Below are positions 1 through 6,233 of a stretch of DNA of 9,363 bases, in pieces; positions within the stretch are counted from its first letter, which is position 1; every line of letters begins with the position of its first letter. The position numbers were made by a program, and so were the translations under genes. The stretch is from CAZGSG01 sp964528095 (GTDB lineage: Bacteria; Bacteroidota; Bacteroidia; Chitinophagales; Chitinophagaceae). The DNA lies in assembly GCA_964528095.1 (NCBI GenBank), contig CAZGSG010000232.1, positions 1 to 9,363 of the forward strand, written 5' to 3'. The notes under the pieces are model-generated. The model was not told where the DNA came from. It saw only the letters and a program-made list of their open reading frames with translations, and did no database searches.

Positions 1-90
1 TACCGTTTCCAATCCATTTTGAGTAATGAGCGCCTGGTAAACGGAGGAAATAGGAGCTTTGATGTAATTGATATGTTCTATGTTTTCCAT
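1..90 (-). CDS. SRPBCC / AHSA1-like domain protein, N-terminal fragment
   Basis: An open frame starts with ATG at 90-88 and stays open to the window edge, giving 30 codons beginning MENIEHINYIKAPISSVYQA and continuing to LITQNGLETV. The pattern 'I.Y.KAPI..VYQALI...GL' is the first strand and helix of the START/SRPBCC fold of the Activator-of-Hsp90-ATPase-1-like family (PF08327). In bacteria this family is mostly cytoplasmic, ligand-binding and functionally unassigned. The gene lies 54 bp downstream of the ThuA-like gene on the same strand, so read-through transcription is possible. No promoter or Shine-Dalgarno sequence is apparent in the gap. Only the N-terminus is visible, so the family call rests on a short stretch. 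Other SRPBCC subfamilies (polyketide cyclase-like) are alternatives. Confidence 0.6.
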   Translation of the reverse strand, partial: MENIEHINYIKAPISSVYQALITQNGLETV

Positions 91-144
91 GTGTATGCGT
101 TAAAAATTTCTTTATTGATTATATGAAAATACTTGCAGTTGTCT

Positions 145-978
145 TTATTTCTTTTTCCTGGTACCAAGCCAAAGCAATCCATCAATGACAATTTTATTCT
201 GAATTTCGTTGTCAAACGTGAACGATAGTTCCTTGTTCGTTTTGTTTTCATAATCAATATCATTATGCCCCATATTCAGGTAAATCATCCGGTATTTTTT
301 ATTGGTCCATGCTACAGGATAATAACCACTATGCCAGATCTCGTGTTGTTTAGGACCTGTTCCAAGCGGGAAGCTGGTGGAGTCAATCGATAGTAGTATT
401 TGAATGTCCGGGTTCTTCCGGAGATCATTGCTCCATCGGTACCATTCATTCGGGGAAGATTTGAAGGTGACGGGTAAATTTTTTGTCGCAGCATGTTTGG
501 TATTTTCTACCCGCAGGATAGCCGAGGTCGGTCGCCAGGTATTACTTGCATAAGAACCAGAACCGAGAAAGTTTGTATGATACCAGTCCCAGTTTTGAGG
601 GTAGGCGGAGGGTGTCAACGCAAAAGCTGAAAAATGAAATCCCATCCAGGCGCCCCCGTTTTCCATATATTGACGAAATGCTTCCCGCTGTAGCGAATCA
701 TCGGGCCGGGTATCCAGGAAAAGCACCACCTCGTAATTGGAAAGAAAAGCAGGATTCAGATTTTTCCAGTCATTGGTTGAATCATAACTGAAATTATATT
801 TAGCGGCCATGACAGGGAACCACCGGTTTGCTTCATGTACAAAACTAATATGCGCGCGATCATTCTTTCCGGTATAAAATGCAATGACCTTGAATAGGGA
901 AGCATTTTTTTGCGCATCTGCCCGCGAATAATAAAGACAGGCAGTAATAAATATCAATAAACAAAGTGTTCGTTTCAT
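145..978 (-). CDS. Exported ThuA-like domain protein
   Basis: This is a 277-residue protein of the ThuA-like family (PF06283, glutamine-amidotransferase-like fold), often linked to sugar metabolism in Bacteroidota; the enzymatic activity is generally unproven. Visible family features are the N-terminal strand 'KVIAFYTG' (30-37), 'HISFVHEANRW' (43-53), the 'NGGAWMGFHFSAF' turn (107-119), 'HAATKNLP' (162-169), 'NEWYRW' (177-182) and the C-terminal 'YPVAW...MIYLNMGH' block (220-238). The frame is open to an ATG at 1044, but I place the start at 978 because only there does a normal signal sequence begin (MKRTLCLLIFITAC). Cleavage could be by signal peptidase I after ADA (20-22). It could instead be lipidation at C14 in the loose lipobox ITAC. 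The product is therefore envelope-located or secreted. A 194-bp gap separates it from the upstream alkB-like gene, so it may have its own promoter, though I found no clean TAnnTTTG element. Confidence 0.85.
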   Translation of the reverse strand: MKRTLCLLIFITACLYYSRADAQKNASLFKVIAFYTGKNDRAHISFVHEANRWFPVMAAKYNFSYDSTNDWKNLNPAFLSNYEVVLFLDTRPDDSLQREAFRQYMENGGAWMGFHFSAFALTPSAYPQNWDWYHTNFLGSGSYASNTWRPTSAILRVENTKHAATKNLPVTFKSSPNEWYRWSNDLRKNPDIQILLSIDSTSFPLGTGPKQHEIWHSGYYPVAWTNKKYRMIYLNMGHNDIDYENKTNKELSFTFDNEIQNKIVIDGLLWLGTRKKK

Positions 979-1172
979 GGCGCTGGAAAAGATGACGACA
1001 GGCGATTGCATAATGAGTTGGGATAGTTTAGCTATCTCTGGCAAAGGATCCCGGTGAAAATTATTCCACTCTCCCCGCCATTGACTGTGAGTGATGAAAT
1101 TAATATATTTTGAACGGGTAAAGACAGGATTCAGTATAAACTATTTCACAATCCTGCTGGTAACAACCTGGT

Positions 1173-1793
1173 CTAGGGCAATAGGCCGTCCTGATCTACG
1201 ATGGTACGAAAAGTAAGGTTGATCCTTGCTTGTTTGACCCGGGCAGATTTAGGCAGGCTATGCAGCCAGTTTGTTTGAGTGGTTCCTTTCATTACCAGCA
1301 GACTGCCGCTTTCCAGTAAAATAGAAATAGTATGGTTGGTTTTTTTATGTCTGAATGAAAATCGCCTGGTAGCGCCGAAACTCAGCGAAGCGATAGCAGT
1401 ATCTTTTCCCAGTGATTTTTCATCATCACTGTGCCAGGCCATTCCTTCTTCACCATTGTGGTATAGATTAAGCAGGCAGGAATTGAATTTTGTATCTGCC
1501 TGTTCCTCGGCTATTGTTTTAAGCGCCAGCAGTTCATCGGTCCAGGGTAGCGCCTGTTTGGTTGTATTGGAATAGGTATATAAAAAACCTGCATCTCCGT
1601 ACCAGGCAGCTTTTCTTTTTGTAATGATATGTTTACCAAAAATAACGGCCTCGTCATTTTTCCACTCGATGGTATGTAGCAGCCGATCAAAATAAGCGTG
1701 TGCTTGCTGGTAGTTTATTACCTTCCCATGATAGTGTACGACACCATCATAGGGCAATACATTTACTATTTCTTCATTTGAAAACAAGTCCAT
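1173..1793 (-). CDS. alkB: AlkB-type alpha-ketoglutarate-dependent dioxygenase (DNA repair)
   Basis: This 206-residue protein of the 2OG-Fe(II) AlkB family (PF13532) most resembles the short AlkB/ALKBH2-type proteins. Members oxidatively remove methyl groups from 1-methyladenine and 3-methylcytosine using 2-oxoglutarate, O2 and Fe(II). The iron triad is complete: H121 and D123 in 'WHSDDE', and H178 in 'WLHSLPK'. The 2-oxoglutarate-binding arginines lie in the signature RINLTFR (R190, R196). 'LLNLYHNGEEGMAW' (107-120) is the conserved strand before the HxD. No signal peptide is seen, so it should be cytoplasmic. The start at 1793 (MDLFS) gives the usual N-terminus and overlaps the end of the Ada-domain gene by 20 bp, which suggests translational coupling. 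It is the last gene of the four-gene alkylation-repair cluster. Whether it prefers DNA or RNA cannot be told from sequence. Confidence 0.93.
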   Translation of the reverse strand: MDLFSNEEIVNVLPYDGVVHYHGKVINYQQAHAYFDRLLHTIEWKNDEAVIFGKHIITKRKAAWYGDAGFLYTYSNTTKQALPWTDELLALKTIAEEQADTKFNSCLLNLYHNGEEGMAWHSDDEKSLGKDTAIASLSFGATRRFSFRHKKTNHTISILLESGSLLVMKGTTQTNWLHSLPKSARVKQARINLTFRTIVDQDGLLP

Positions 1794-2025
1794 TCTTCCA
1801 TTTTTTATATTCTTTGTTCATACAATGCCCGCAAGGCCGGTATCCATACTGCTGTGCTTCTTTTTCAGAATCAAAAAAAGCGCGGTTCTCCCTGTGCAGC
1901 TTTTTACCGGAGTGGCAATTTAGTTTACCATAGATCTTAAGACGATTATTCCCGCCAAAATGAATTTGTTCTCTCCTGATCAGCTTTCGAAGTGCCCGAT
2001 CTGTTATTTCACTGTGTTGTACCAT
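1774..2025 (-). CDS. Stand-alone Ada metal-binding domain protein
   Basis: This 83-residue protein consists only of the Ada zinc-binding domain (PF02805). In E. coli Ada this N-terminal domain binds zinc through C38, C42, C69 and C72, and C38 accepts the methyl group from DNA methylphosphotriesters, which turns Ada into an activator. Here 'LKIYGKLNC' carries the equivalent of C38 (C37), and 'GYRPCGHC' carries the last two ligands (C65, C68). The position of the second ligand is K41 (C-H-S-G-K), so one of the four cysteines is absent. The conserved 'FF.SE.EA...GYRPC' block is intact. The gene starts 2 bp after the stop of the oxygenase gene and overlaps alkB by 20 bp, so it is firmly inside the repair operon. 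It may be a methyl acceptor or DNA-binding partner acting in trans with the AraC/methyltransferase protein, but that is inference. Confidence 0.85.
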   Translation of the reverse strand: MVQHSEITDRALRKLIRREQIHFGGNNRLKIYGKLNCHSGKKLHRENRAFFDSEKEAQQYGYRPCGHCMNKEYKKWKNGLVFK

Positions 2026-2027
2026 GT

Positions 2028-2741
2028 CTAGTTTAGCGCGTCATGAAATATAATACCCAGCGTATGCCTGCTGCCTTCATGCACTTCACTTACTCCGTGT
2101 TTCATATTTACCCGGTAGTAGCCCCTGGTTCCTTTCACCGGTCTGAAATTGGTCGTAAATAATAAAATATCGCCTTTGCCTGGTTGCAATACAATGGCTT
2201 TCGATTGTGCTCTCGGCACCTGTTGTGTCAATACAAACTCGCCGCCTTTATAATCTTTACCGGGTTCGCTCAGGAATGCGACGGCCTGGATAGGAAAAAA
2301 GACCTCACCATATAAATCCTGGTGCAGGGTATTATGTCCGCTTTTACCATATTTTAGAATCAGTACAGTAGGTTTTGCCTGTTTATTGGCTCGGCAAAAT
2401 TCCAGCAGCTCTTCATGTTTTGGCGGAAATGTTTTTTCTATTCCCAATACACTCATCCAATGGTTGGCAACCGGCGCGAGATATGAGTAAATGGTTTTTC
2501 TTAGTTCTTCGATCAATCCGGGTAAAGGATAGCTGAAGTATTTATATTCCCCTGCTCCAAACCGGTAACGCTCCATCTGGATGGTTTTGCGATAAGATGA
2601 TGGATGGTCATAATTATTGATCAGGTCATCGCATGTAGCAACTGGCAATAAGCCGGCAATCTGTGCAAACCCTTTTTCATTGAGCTCATTTGTTACCTGC
2701 TGCCAGTCTATCTTTTTTAGTTCATTCTTTATATTTTCCAT
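2028..2741 (-). CDS. 2OG-Fe(II) oxygenase, COG3826 type
   Basis: This 237-residue predicted cytoplasmic dioxygenase belongs to the prokaryotic 2OG-Fe(II) oxygenase family COG3826/PF09859, which has been proposed to act on alkylated DNA. Its substrate is not established. Visible active-site residues are the HxD pair in 'LHQDLYGE' (H140, D142), the distal histidine in 'MKHGVSEVH' (H215), and a likely 2-oxoglutarate-binding arginine in 'GSRHTLGIIFHDA' (R225). 'KGGEFVLTQQVPRAQSKA' (165-182) and 'QPGKGDILLFTT' (186-197) are the conserved core strands. It follows the Ada-like gene by 47 bp and precedes the Ada metal-binding gene by only 2 bp. That position supports a role in the response to alkylation damage. 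It is clearly distinct from the AlkB-type enzyme two genes downstream, so the cluster encodes two different dioxygenases. No unusual residue loss is seen. Confidence 0.88.
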   Translation of the reverse strand: MENIKNELKKIDWQQVTNELNEKGFAQIAGLLPVATCDDLINNYDHPSSYRKTIQMERYRFGAGEYKYFSYPLPGLIEELRKTIYSYLAPVANHWMSVLGIEKTFPPKHEELLEFCRANKQAKPTVLILKYGKSGHNTLHQDLYGEVFFPIQAVAFLSEPGKDYKGGEFVLTQQVPRAQSKAIVLQPGKGDILLFTTNFRPVKGTRGYYRVNMKHGVSEVHEGSRHTLGIIFHDALN

Positions 2742-2755
2742 ACATCTTTTTTTAC

Positions 2756-2772
2756 TTCAATATTGTATTGAA
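2756..2772. other. Short AT-rich inverted repeat in the operon gap
   Basis: TTCAATA and TATTGAA form a perfect 7-bp inverted repeat with a 3-nt spacer. It lies between the stop of the Ada-like gene and the start of the oxygenase gene. On the minus-strand transcript it is followed by an A-rich run rather than U residues, so it is not a terminator. It could be a weak mRNA hairpin that tunes expression of the downstream genes, or chance in AT-rich spacer DNA. Confidence 0.25.
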
Positions 2773-2788
2773 AGGCATGATGGCTTAT

Positions 2789-3637
2789 TTATATTGTTTT
2801 GTCTGTTTTTACTGCTTCCCATCCAATTATTGCCGCCTTCCTGTCGGCGCCCCACATGTATTCTCCAAACACGCCTGTTGAGCGGATCACCCGATGACAG
2901 GGAATCAGGTAGGCTACGGGATTGTCGCCAATCGCTGAACCAACAGCTCTGGATGCATTGGGTTGATTGATTTGCCTGGCTATATTTCCATAGGTGGACA
3001 GTTGCCCCATCGGGATCTTTAAAAGTGTTTCCCATACTTTTAGTTGAAAGTCGGTGCCCTTTAAATGCAGCTTTACTTCATTGAGTTTACTCCAGTCATG
3101 CGTGAAAATGTATAACACGTTTTGTTGCAGGAGATCCACCATTTGTTTATAGGCGGCGTTGGGAAACATGTTCTTTAACATTACCAGCGCTTCTTCTTCA
3201 TTGTCGGCAAAAGAGATATGACAGATGCCTTTTGGCGTGGAGGCCACGAGAATATTTCCGAAAGGACTTTCTGCAAAACTATAATTGATGCTCAAACTTT
3301 GCCCGCCCTGTTTATATTCGCCGGGTGTCATTCCCTCTATATTGATGAACAGATCATGCAGACGCCCGGTACCGGACAGTCCTGTTTCAAAGGCAGTATC
3401 GAATAAGCTGGCCTGGTTTTCTTTCAGCATTTTTTTTGCATTCTCAACAGTGATGTATTGGAGGAATTTTTTTGGACTTACTCCTGCCCATTCCGTAAAT
3501 AATCGTTGAAAATGAAAGGGGCTCAAATGTACTTTCTCAGCAAGCTCTTCAAGACCGGGCTGTGATCTGAAATTATTTTTTATATAACCGATTGCTTCTG
3601 CTATACGGCTAAAATCTGTTTTTTCCTGTTGTTTCAT
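2789..3637 (-). CDS. Ada-like AraC regulator / O6-methylguanine-DNA methyltransferase fusion
   Basis: This is a 282-residue two-part protein. Residues 10-109 form an AraC/XylS-type double helix-turn-helix: 'LEELAEKVHLSPFHFQRLF' about 29-47, and 'FDTAFETGLSG' about 79-89 followed by 'GMTPGEYK' (102-109). Residues 120-275 form the O6-alkylguanine-DNA alkyltransferase: a short N-terminal subdomain, then the winged-helix catalytic domain with 'GTDFQLKVWETL' (194-205), the active-site motif 'IPCHRVI' with acceptor C247, and 'GEYMWGADRK' (258-267). It removes alkyl groups from O6-guanine by irreversible transfer to C247, and the HTH suggests transcriptional control. Compared with E. coli Ada (about 354 residues) the N-terminal zinc domain is missing; a separate gene downstream encodes such a domain. 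It is the first gene of the repair cluster and has a TAnnTTTG element just upstream. Cytoplasmic, no truncation; the family is common in Bacteroidota. Confidence 0.92.
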   Translation of the reverse strand: MKQQEKTDFSRIAEAIGYIKNNFRSQPGLEELAEKVHLSPFHFQRLFTEWAGVSPKKFLQYITVENAKKMLKENQASLFDTAFETGLSGTGRLHDLFINIEGMTPGEYKQGGQSLSINYSFAESPFGNILVASTPKGICHISFADNEEEALVMLKNMFPNAAYKQMVDLLQQNVLYIFTHDWSKLNEVKLHLKGTDFQLKVWETLLKIPMGQLSTYGNIARQINQPNASRAVGSAIGDNPVAYLIPCHRVIRSTGVFGEYMWGADRKAAIIGWEAVKTDKTI

Positions 3638-3654
3638 ATTCCTTATTTGTTACA

Positions 3655-3662
3655 CAAAATTA
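3655..3662 (-). promoter_or_regulatory. Candidate Bacteroidota -7 promoter element for the repair cluster
   Basis: Read on the minus strand the sequence is TAATTTTG, an exact match to the Bacteroidota -7 consensus TAnnTTTG. It ends 17 bp before the ATG at 3637, which would give a short leader of roughly 10-14 nt, consistent with weak dependence on Shine-Dalgarno pairing. I see no convincing TTG -33 element about 19-21 bp further upstream, so the promoter could depend on an activator such as the Ada-like product itself. That activator dependence is inference. Confidence 0.4.
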
Positions 3663-3770
3663 GAACCGGAATAACAGGGGGCCTACCCGAATCTTGCGAA
3701 GTTTTTCAAATTCAAAATTAAAAAATAGCCTCTGTAACAAGCGACGAACTTCCATTTTTGAATTGACCGC

Positions 3771-4286
3771 TTAATGTAGACTAATGACTTTTTTTATTTT
3801 CCATTCATTGTTCTTGTGTTGCCAGATAATGACAAATTTTCCCGCTCGTGAAGGAGTTGTTTCTTTTTCCGTATTGTTGTGAAATTTGTGTAATCCCATC
3901 TCTACGGCTCCGTATCCTTTGATGGGATATACCTCGATACTGCCTTTGACCAGCTCTCTTGTTACTTTGCCGCATACGTTTTTTTTGGTGCCCTCGACAA
4001 TATCGGCTTTGGAATTTGAAAAGCCGCCTTTATCATGATAAAACTCTACACTGTCGTCATAAAAAGAAGCATATTTTTCCAGGTTCACATCACAGGTATT
4101 GTAAGCGGCGAAAAAGATACTGTCGAGGTATACGATGGTGTCGTGTAATTGCTGGTCATCGGGCACATATGTATAAGTGCCGGCAGTTATCTTGTTTTCG
4201 GTTTTGGTAGTATTTGGTTCTGAACAAGCGCCTACGAGGATAGTAAGGATGATAAGAGTGGAGACGATGATACGCGGAGATTGCAT
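3771..4286 (-). CDS. DUF4440/SnoaL-like (NTF2 fold) lipoprotein
   Basis: This 171-residue protein starts with a lipoprotein signal: 'MQSPRIIVSTLIILTILVGAC', lipobox LVGAC with the modified cysteine at C21. A linker follows, then an NTF2-like domain (about 45-171): 'LHDTIVYLDSIFFAAYNTCD' is the long first helix, 'YASFYDDSVEFYHDKGGF' is the typical strand with an acidic/aromatic pattern, and 'GKFVIIWQHKNNEWKIKKVISLH' is the closing strand. DUF4440/SnoaL-like proteins share a cone-shaped ligand pocket, but bacterial lipoprotein members have no assigned substrate. It should sit in the periplasm or outer membrane. It lies upstream of the alkylation-repair cluster on the same strand, 133 bp away, with a promoter candidate in between. 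I therefore treat it as a separate unit. Confidence 0.8.
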   Translation of the reverse strand: MQSPRIIVSTLIILTILVGACSEPNTTKTENKITAGTYTYVPDDQQLHDTIVYLDSIFFAAYNTCDVNLEKYASFYDDSVEFYHDKGGFSNSKADIVEGTKKNVCGKVTRELVKGSIEVYPIKGYGAVEMGLHKFHNNTEKETTPSRAGKFVIIWQHKNNEWKIKKVISLH

Positions 4287-4398
4287 TTTTTTGTTAAAAT
4301 AAGCGGAATCGGGTAGCGGGAAAAATGGGCATACATTGATTGGGGTTAAGCGACTAAGGTTGATCAGCGCATTTATTGTACATAGTCTTCAGCCAACT

Positions 4399-4422
4399 GG
4401 TAGTTTTTATGCTGAAACTACC
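4399..4422. other. Perfect 8-bp inverted repeat in the divergent intergenic region
   Basis: GGTAGTTT and AAACTACC form a perfect 8-bp stem around an 8-nt loop. The site lies in the 281-bp gap (4287-4567) between the divergently transcribed DUF4440 lipoprotein gene and the DUF1800 gene. The downstream plus-strand sequence is pyrimidine-rich but lacks a clean T run, and no plus-strand gene ends here, so a terminator is unlikely. It could be an operator or a leader hairpin of the DUF1800 transcript. The rest of the gap holds nothing else I can name; no exact TAnnTTTG element was found. Confidence 0.3.
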
Positions 4423-4567
4423 TTCTCACTCTTCCGGGATAAACGGACTTATACTCGCTTGCATATGAATTTTCCCGATGATTGCAACTAAGGCAGGATT
4501 TTTGTTAAAACTCGTTAAACTTTCGTGTTTTTCTGATATCCAAGAACCTACTACCAAAACAATACCT

Positions 4568-6220
4568 ATGGACAGACGTGACTTCCTTGTGGCGAGAAGA
4601 AAGAAAACTGCTGATACTCCCGCACAAACCTTCAGGACTCAATCTGGTTTGAATCCTTACTCGGGACCCTGGACCAGGAATGAGGTGCAACATCTTCTAA
4701 AACGGACCATGTTCGGTTCAACAAAAGCTGATTTGGATTATTTCGCCGGTCGCACTGTTGACCAGGCTATTGATGAACTACTTTCTCCAGTTGCTGCATT
4801 GCCAGCACCTCCACTTAATGATTACAGTCCCGCTACGGCTGATGCCGGTGTAGCCGCAGGGTCTACCTGGATCAATAACCCCGTAACAGATGGTGATATC
4901 AATTCAGCCCGCAGGGCCTCTTTCAAAAAATGGTGGGCTGGGGTTATGTTGAGCCAGGACCGTAGTGTACGGGAGAAGCTGACACTTTTCTGGGCTGACC
5001 ATTTCGGTACCGAGACCAATACAATCGGCAATGCGCATTATGTTTATAAACACAATGATCTGCTGCGAAAGGAATGTCTGGGTGATTTTAAAAAACTGGT
5101 AAAGGATGTAACGATCGATGAGGGAATGCTTGTATACCTGAACGGTTTTCTTAATCGTAAAGGAGCACCGGATGAGAACTATGCACGTGAGTTGATGGAG
5201 TTGTTTACATTGGGGAAAGGGCCAACCGTAACATACAGCGAAGAAGATGTAAGAACTGCAGCGAAAGTGCTTACGGGCTGGCGCATAGATCCGGCAACTT
5301 ATCTTACCTATTTCGATGCTTCCCGTCATGACACAACGAACAAACAATTTTCAGGTTATTATAGCGGTACTACGATCACCGGAAGAACAGGTACTGATGG
5401 CGCACTGGAAACAGATGATCTGATCAATATGCTATTTGCCAAGGATGAAGTAGCCAGGTATATCTGTCGTTGTCTTTATCGCTGGTTTGTTTATTATAAA
5501 ATAGACGCTGGTGCTGAAGCCGATGTGATCGCGCCGCTGGCTGTGATCTTTCGCAGCAATGGATACCAGGTAAAGCCGGTACTGGCCGCTTTATTTAAAA
5601 GTGAACATTTTTTTGATGTATTGAACCAGGGTTGCCTTATCAAGAGCCCGGTAGACCAGGTGATCGGCTGTATGCGTGAATTCGGCGTAAGTTTTCCTCC
5701 GGTAGCATCGGCATATGCAGATAGCTATGGCATGTGGAATTATATCAGGAACTGGGTGACTTCTATGGGGCAGAATATCGGTGATCCACCGGATGTATCC
5801 GGATGGCCGGCTTATTACCAGGAGCCGCAGTTCCATGAATTATGGATCAGTGCGGATACATTACCCAAAAGAAACCAGTTCACGGATACGATGGTGCTGA
5901 ACGGGTACACCCGCAACATGAAAAAGATCATCATCGATGTGATTGCGTTTACAAAAACACTATCTAATCCCGGTGATCCCAATATACTCATCAATGACGC
6001 GCTGGCAATTCTGTACCGCGTACCGCTTTCAGATACATCCAGGCAGAGTATCAAACAGTCAATATTGCTTACGGGCCAAACACAGGATTATTACTGGACC
6101 AATGCCTGGAATGCCTATATAGCAGATCCTACAAATAATTCAGCAATAACGATCATCAGTAATCGTCTCAAGAGTCTTTATCAATACCTGATGAACCTTT
6201 CCGAATACCAATTATCCTGA
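4568..6220 (+). CDS. DUF1800 domain protein
   Basis: This 550-residue protein of the DUF1800 family (PF08811) has an unknown biochemical role and is usually encoded next to a DUF1501 gene, as here. Family features are 'WTRNEVQHLLKRTMFG' (35-50), 'WADHFGT' (142-148), the signature 'ENYARELMELFTLG' (203-216), and the late block 'DPPDVSGWP' (406-414). An in-frame ATG at 4478 would add 30 residues. I prefer 4568 because it places MDRRDFL at the very N-terminus, matching the MKRRDFL start of the partner gene, and the extra residues look like no known signal. After RRDFL come charged and polar residues instead of a hydrophobic stretch, so a functional twin-arginine or Sec signal peptide is not evident. 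The next gene starts 13 bp after the stop, so the two form an operon. The protein has no C-terminal sorting domain. Confidence 0.9.
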   Translation: MDRRDFLVARRKKTADTPAQTFRTQSGLNPYSGPWTRNEVQHLLKRTMFGSTKADLDYFAGRTVDQAIDELLSPVAALPAPPLNDYSPATADAGVAAGSTWINNPVTDGDINSARRASFKKWWAGVMLSQDRSVREKLTLFWADHFGTETNTIGNAHYVYKHNDLLRKECLGDFKKLVKDVTIDEGMLVYLNGFLNRKGAPDENYARELMELFTLGKGPTVTYSEEDVRTAAKVLTGWRIDPATYLTYFDASRHDTTNKQFSGYYSGTTITGRTGTDGALETDDLINMLFAKDEVARYICRCLYRWFVYYKIDAGAEADVIAPLAVIFRSNGYQVKPVLAALFKSEHFFDVLNQGCLIKSPVDQVIGCMREFGVSFPPVASAYADSYGMWNYIRNWVTSMGQNIGDPPDVSGWPAYYQEPQFHELWISADTLPKRNQFTDTMVLNGYTRNMKKIIIDVIAFTKTLSNPGDPNILINDALAILYRVPLSDTSRQSIKQSILLTGQTQDYYWTNAWNAYIADPTNNSAITIISNRLKSLYQYLMNLSEYQLS

Positions 6221-6233
6221 AAAAAACCAACTT

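Noticed and set aside
546..791. 81-codon plus-strand open frame inside the ThuA-like gene
   Set aside because: It is antisense to conserved ThuA motifs and has no own signal, domain or promoter.
979..1044. Upstream extension of the ThuA-like frame to an ATG at 1044
   Set aside because: The extra 22 residues precede a normal signal sequence (MKRTLCLLIFITAC) that would be internal if the longer start were used. The shorter start at 978 explains export better.
1173..3637. Anti-phage defence or mobile island interpretation of the two-oxygenase cluster
   Set aside because: All four genes belong to known alkylation-repair families, and there is no integrase, transposase, tRNA or flanking repeat.
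4478..4567. Upstream extension of the DUF1800 frame to the ATG at 4478
   Set aside because: The extra 30 residues resemble no signal or domain, and the internal ATG gives an N-terminus (MDRRDFL) matching that of the operon partner. The longer start is not fully excluded.
4904..5347. 147-codon minus-strand open frame within the DUF1800 gene
   Set aside because: It lies wholly antisense to a well-supported coding region, shows no recognisable domain and has a composition typical of a shadow frame.
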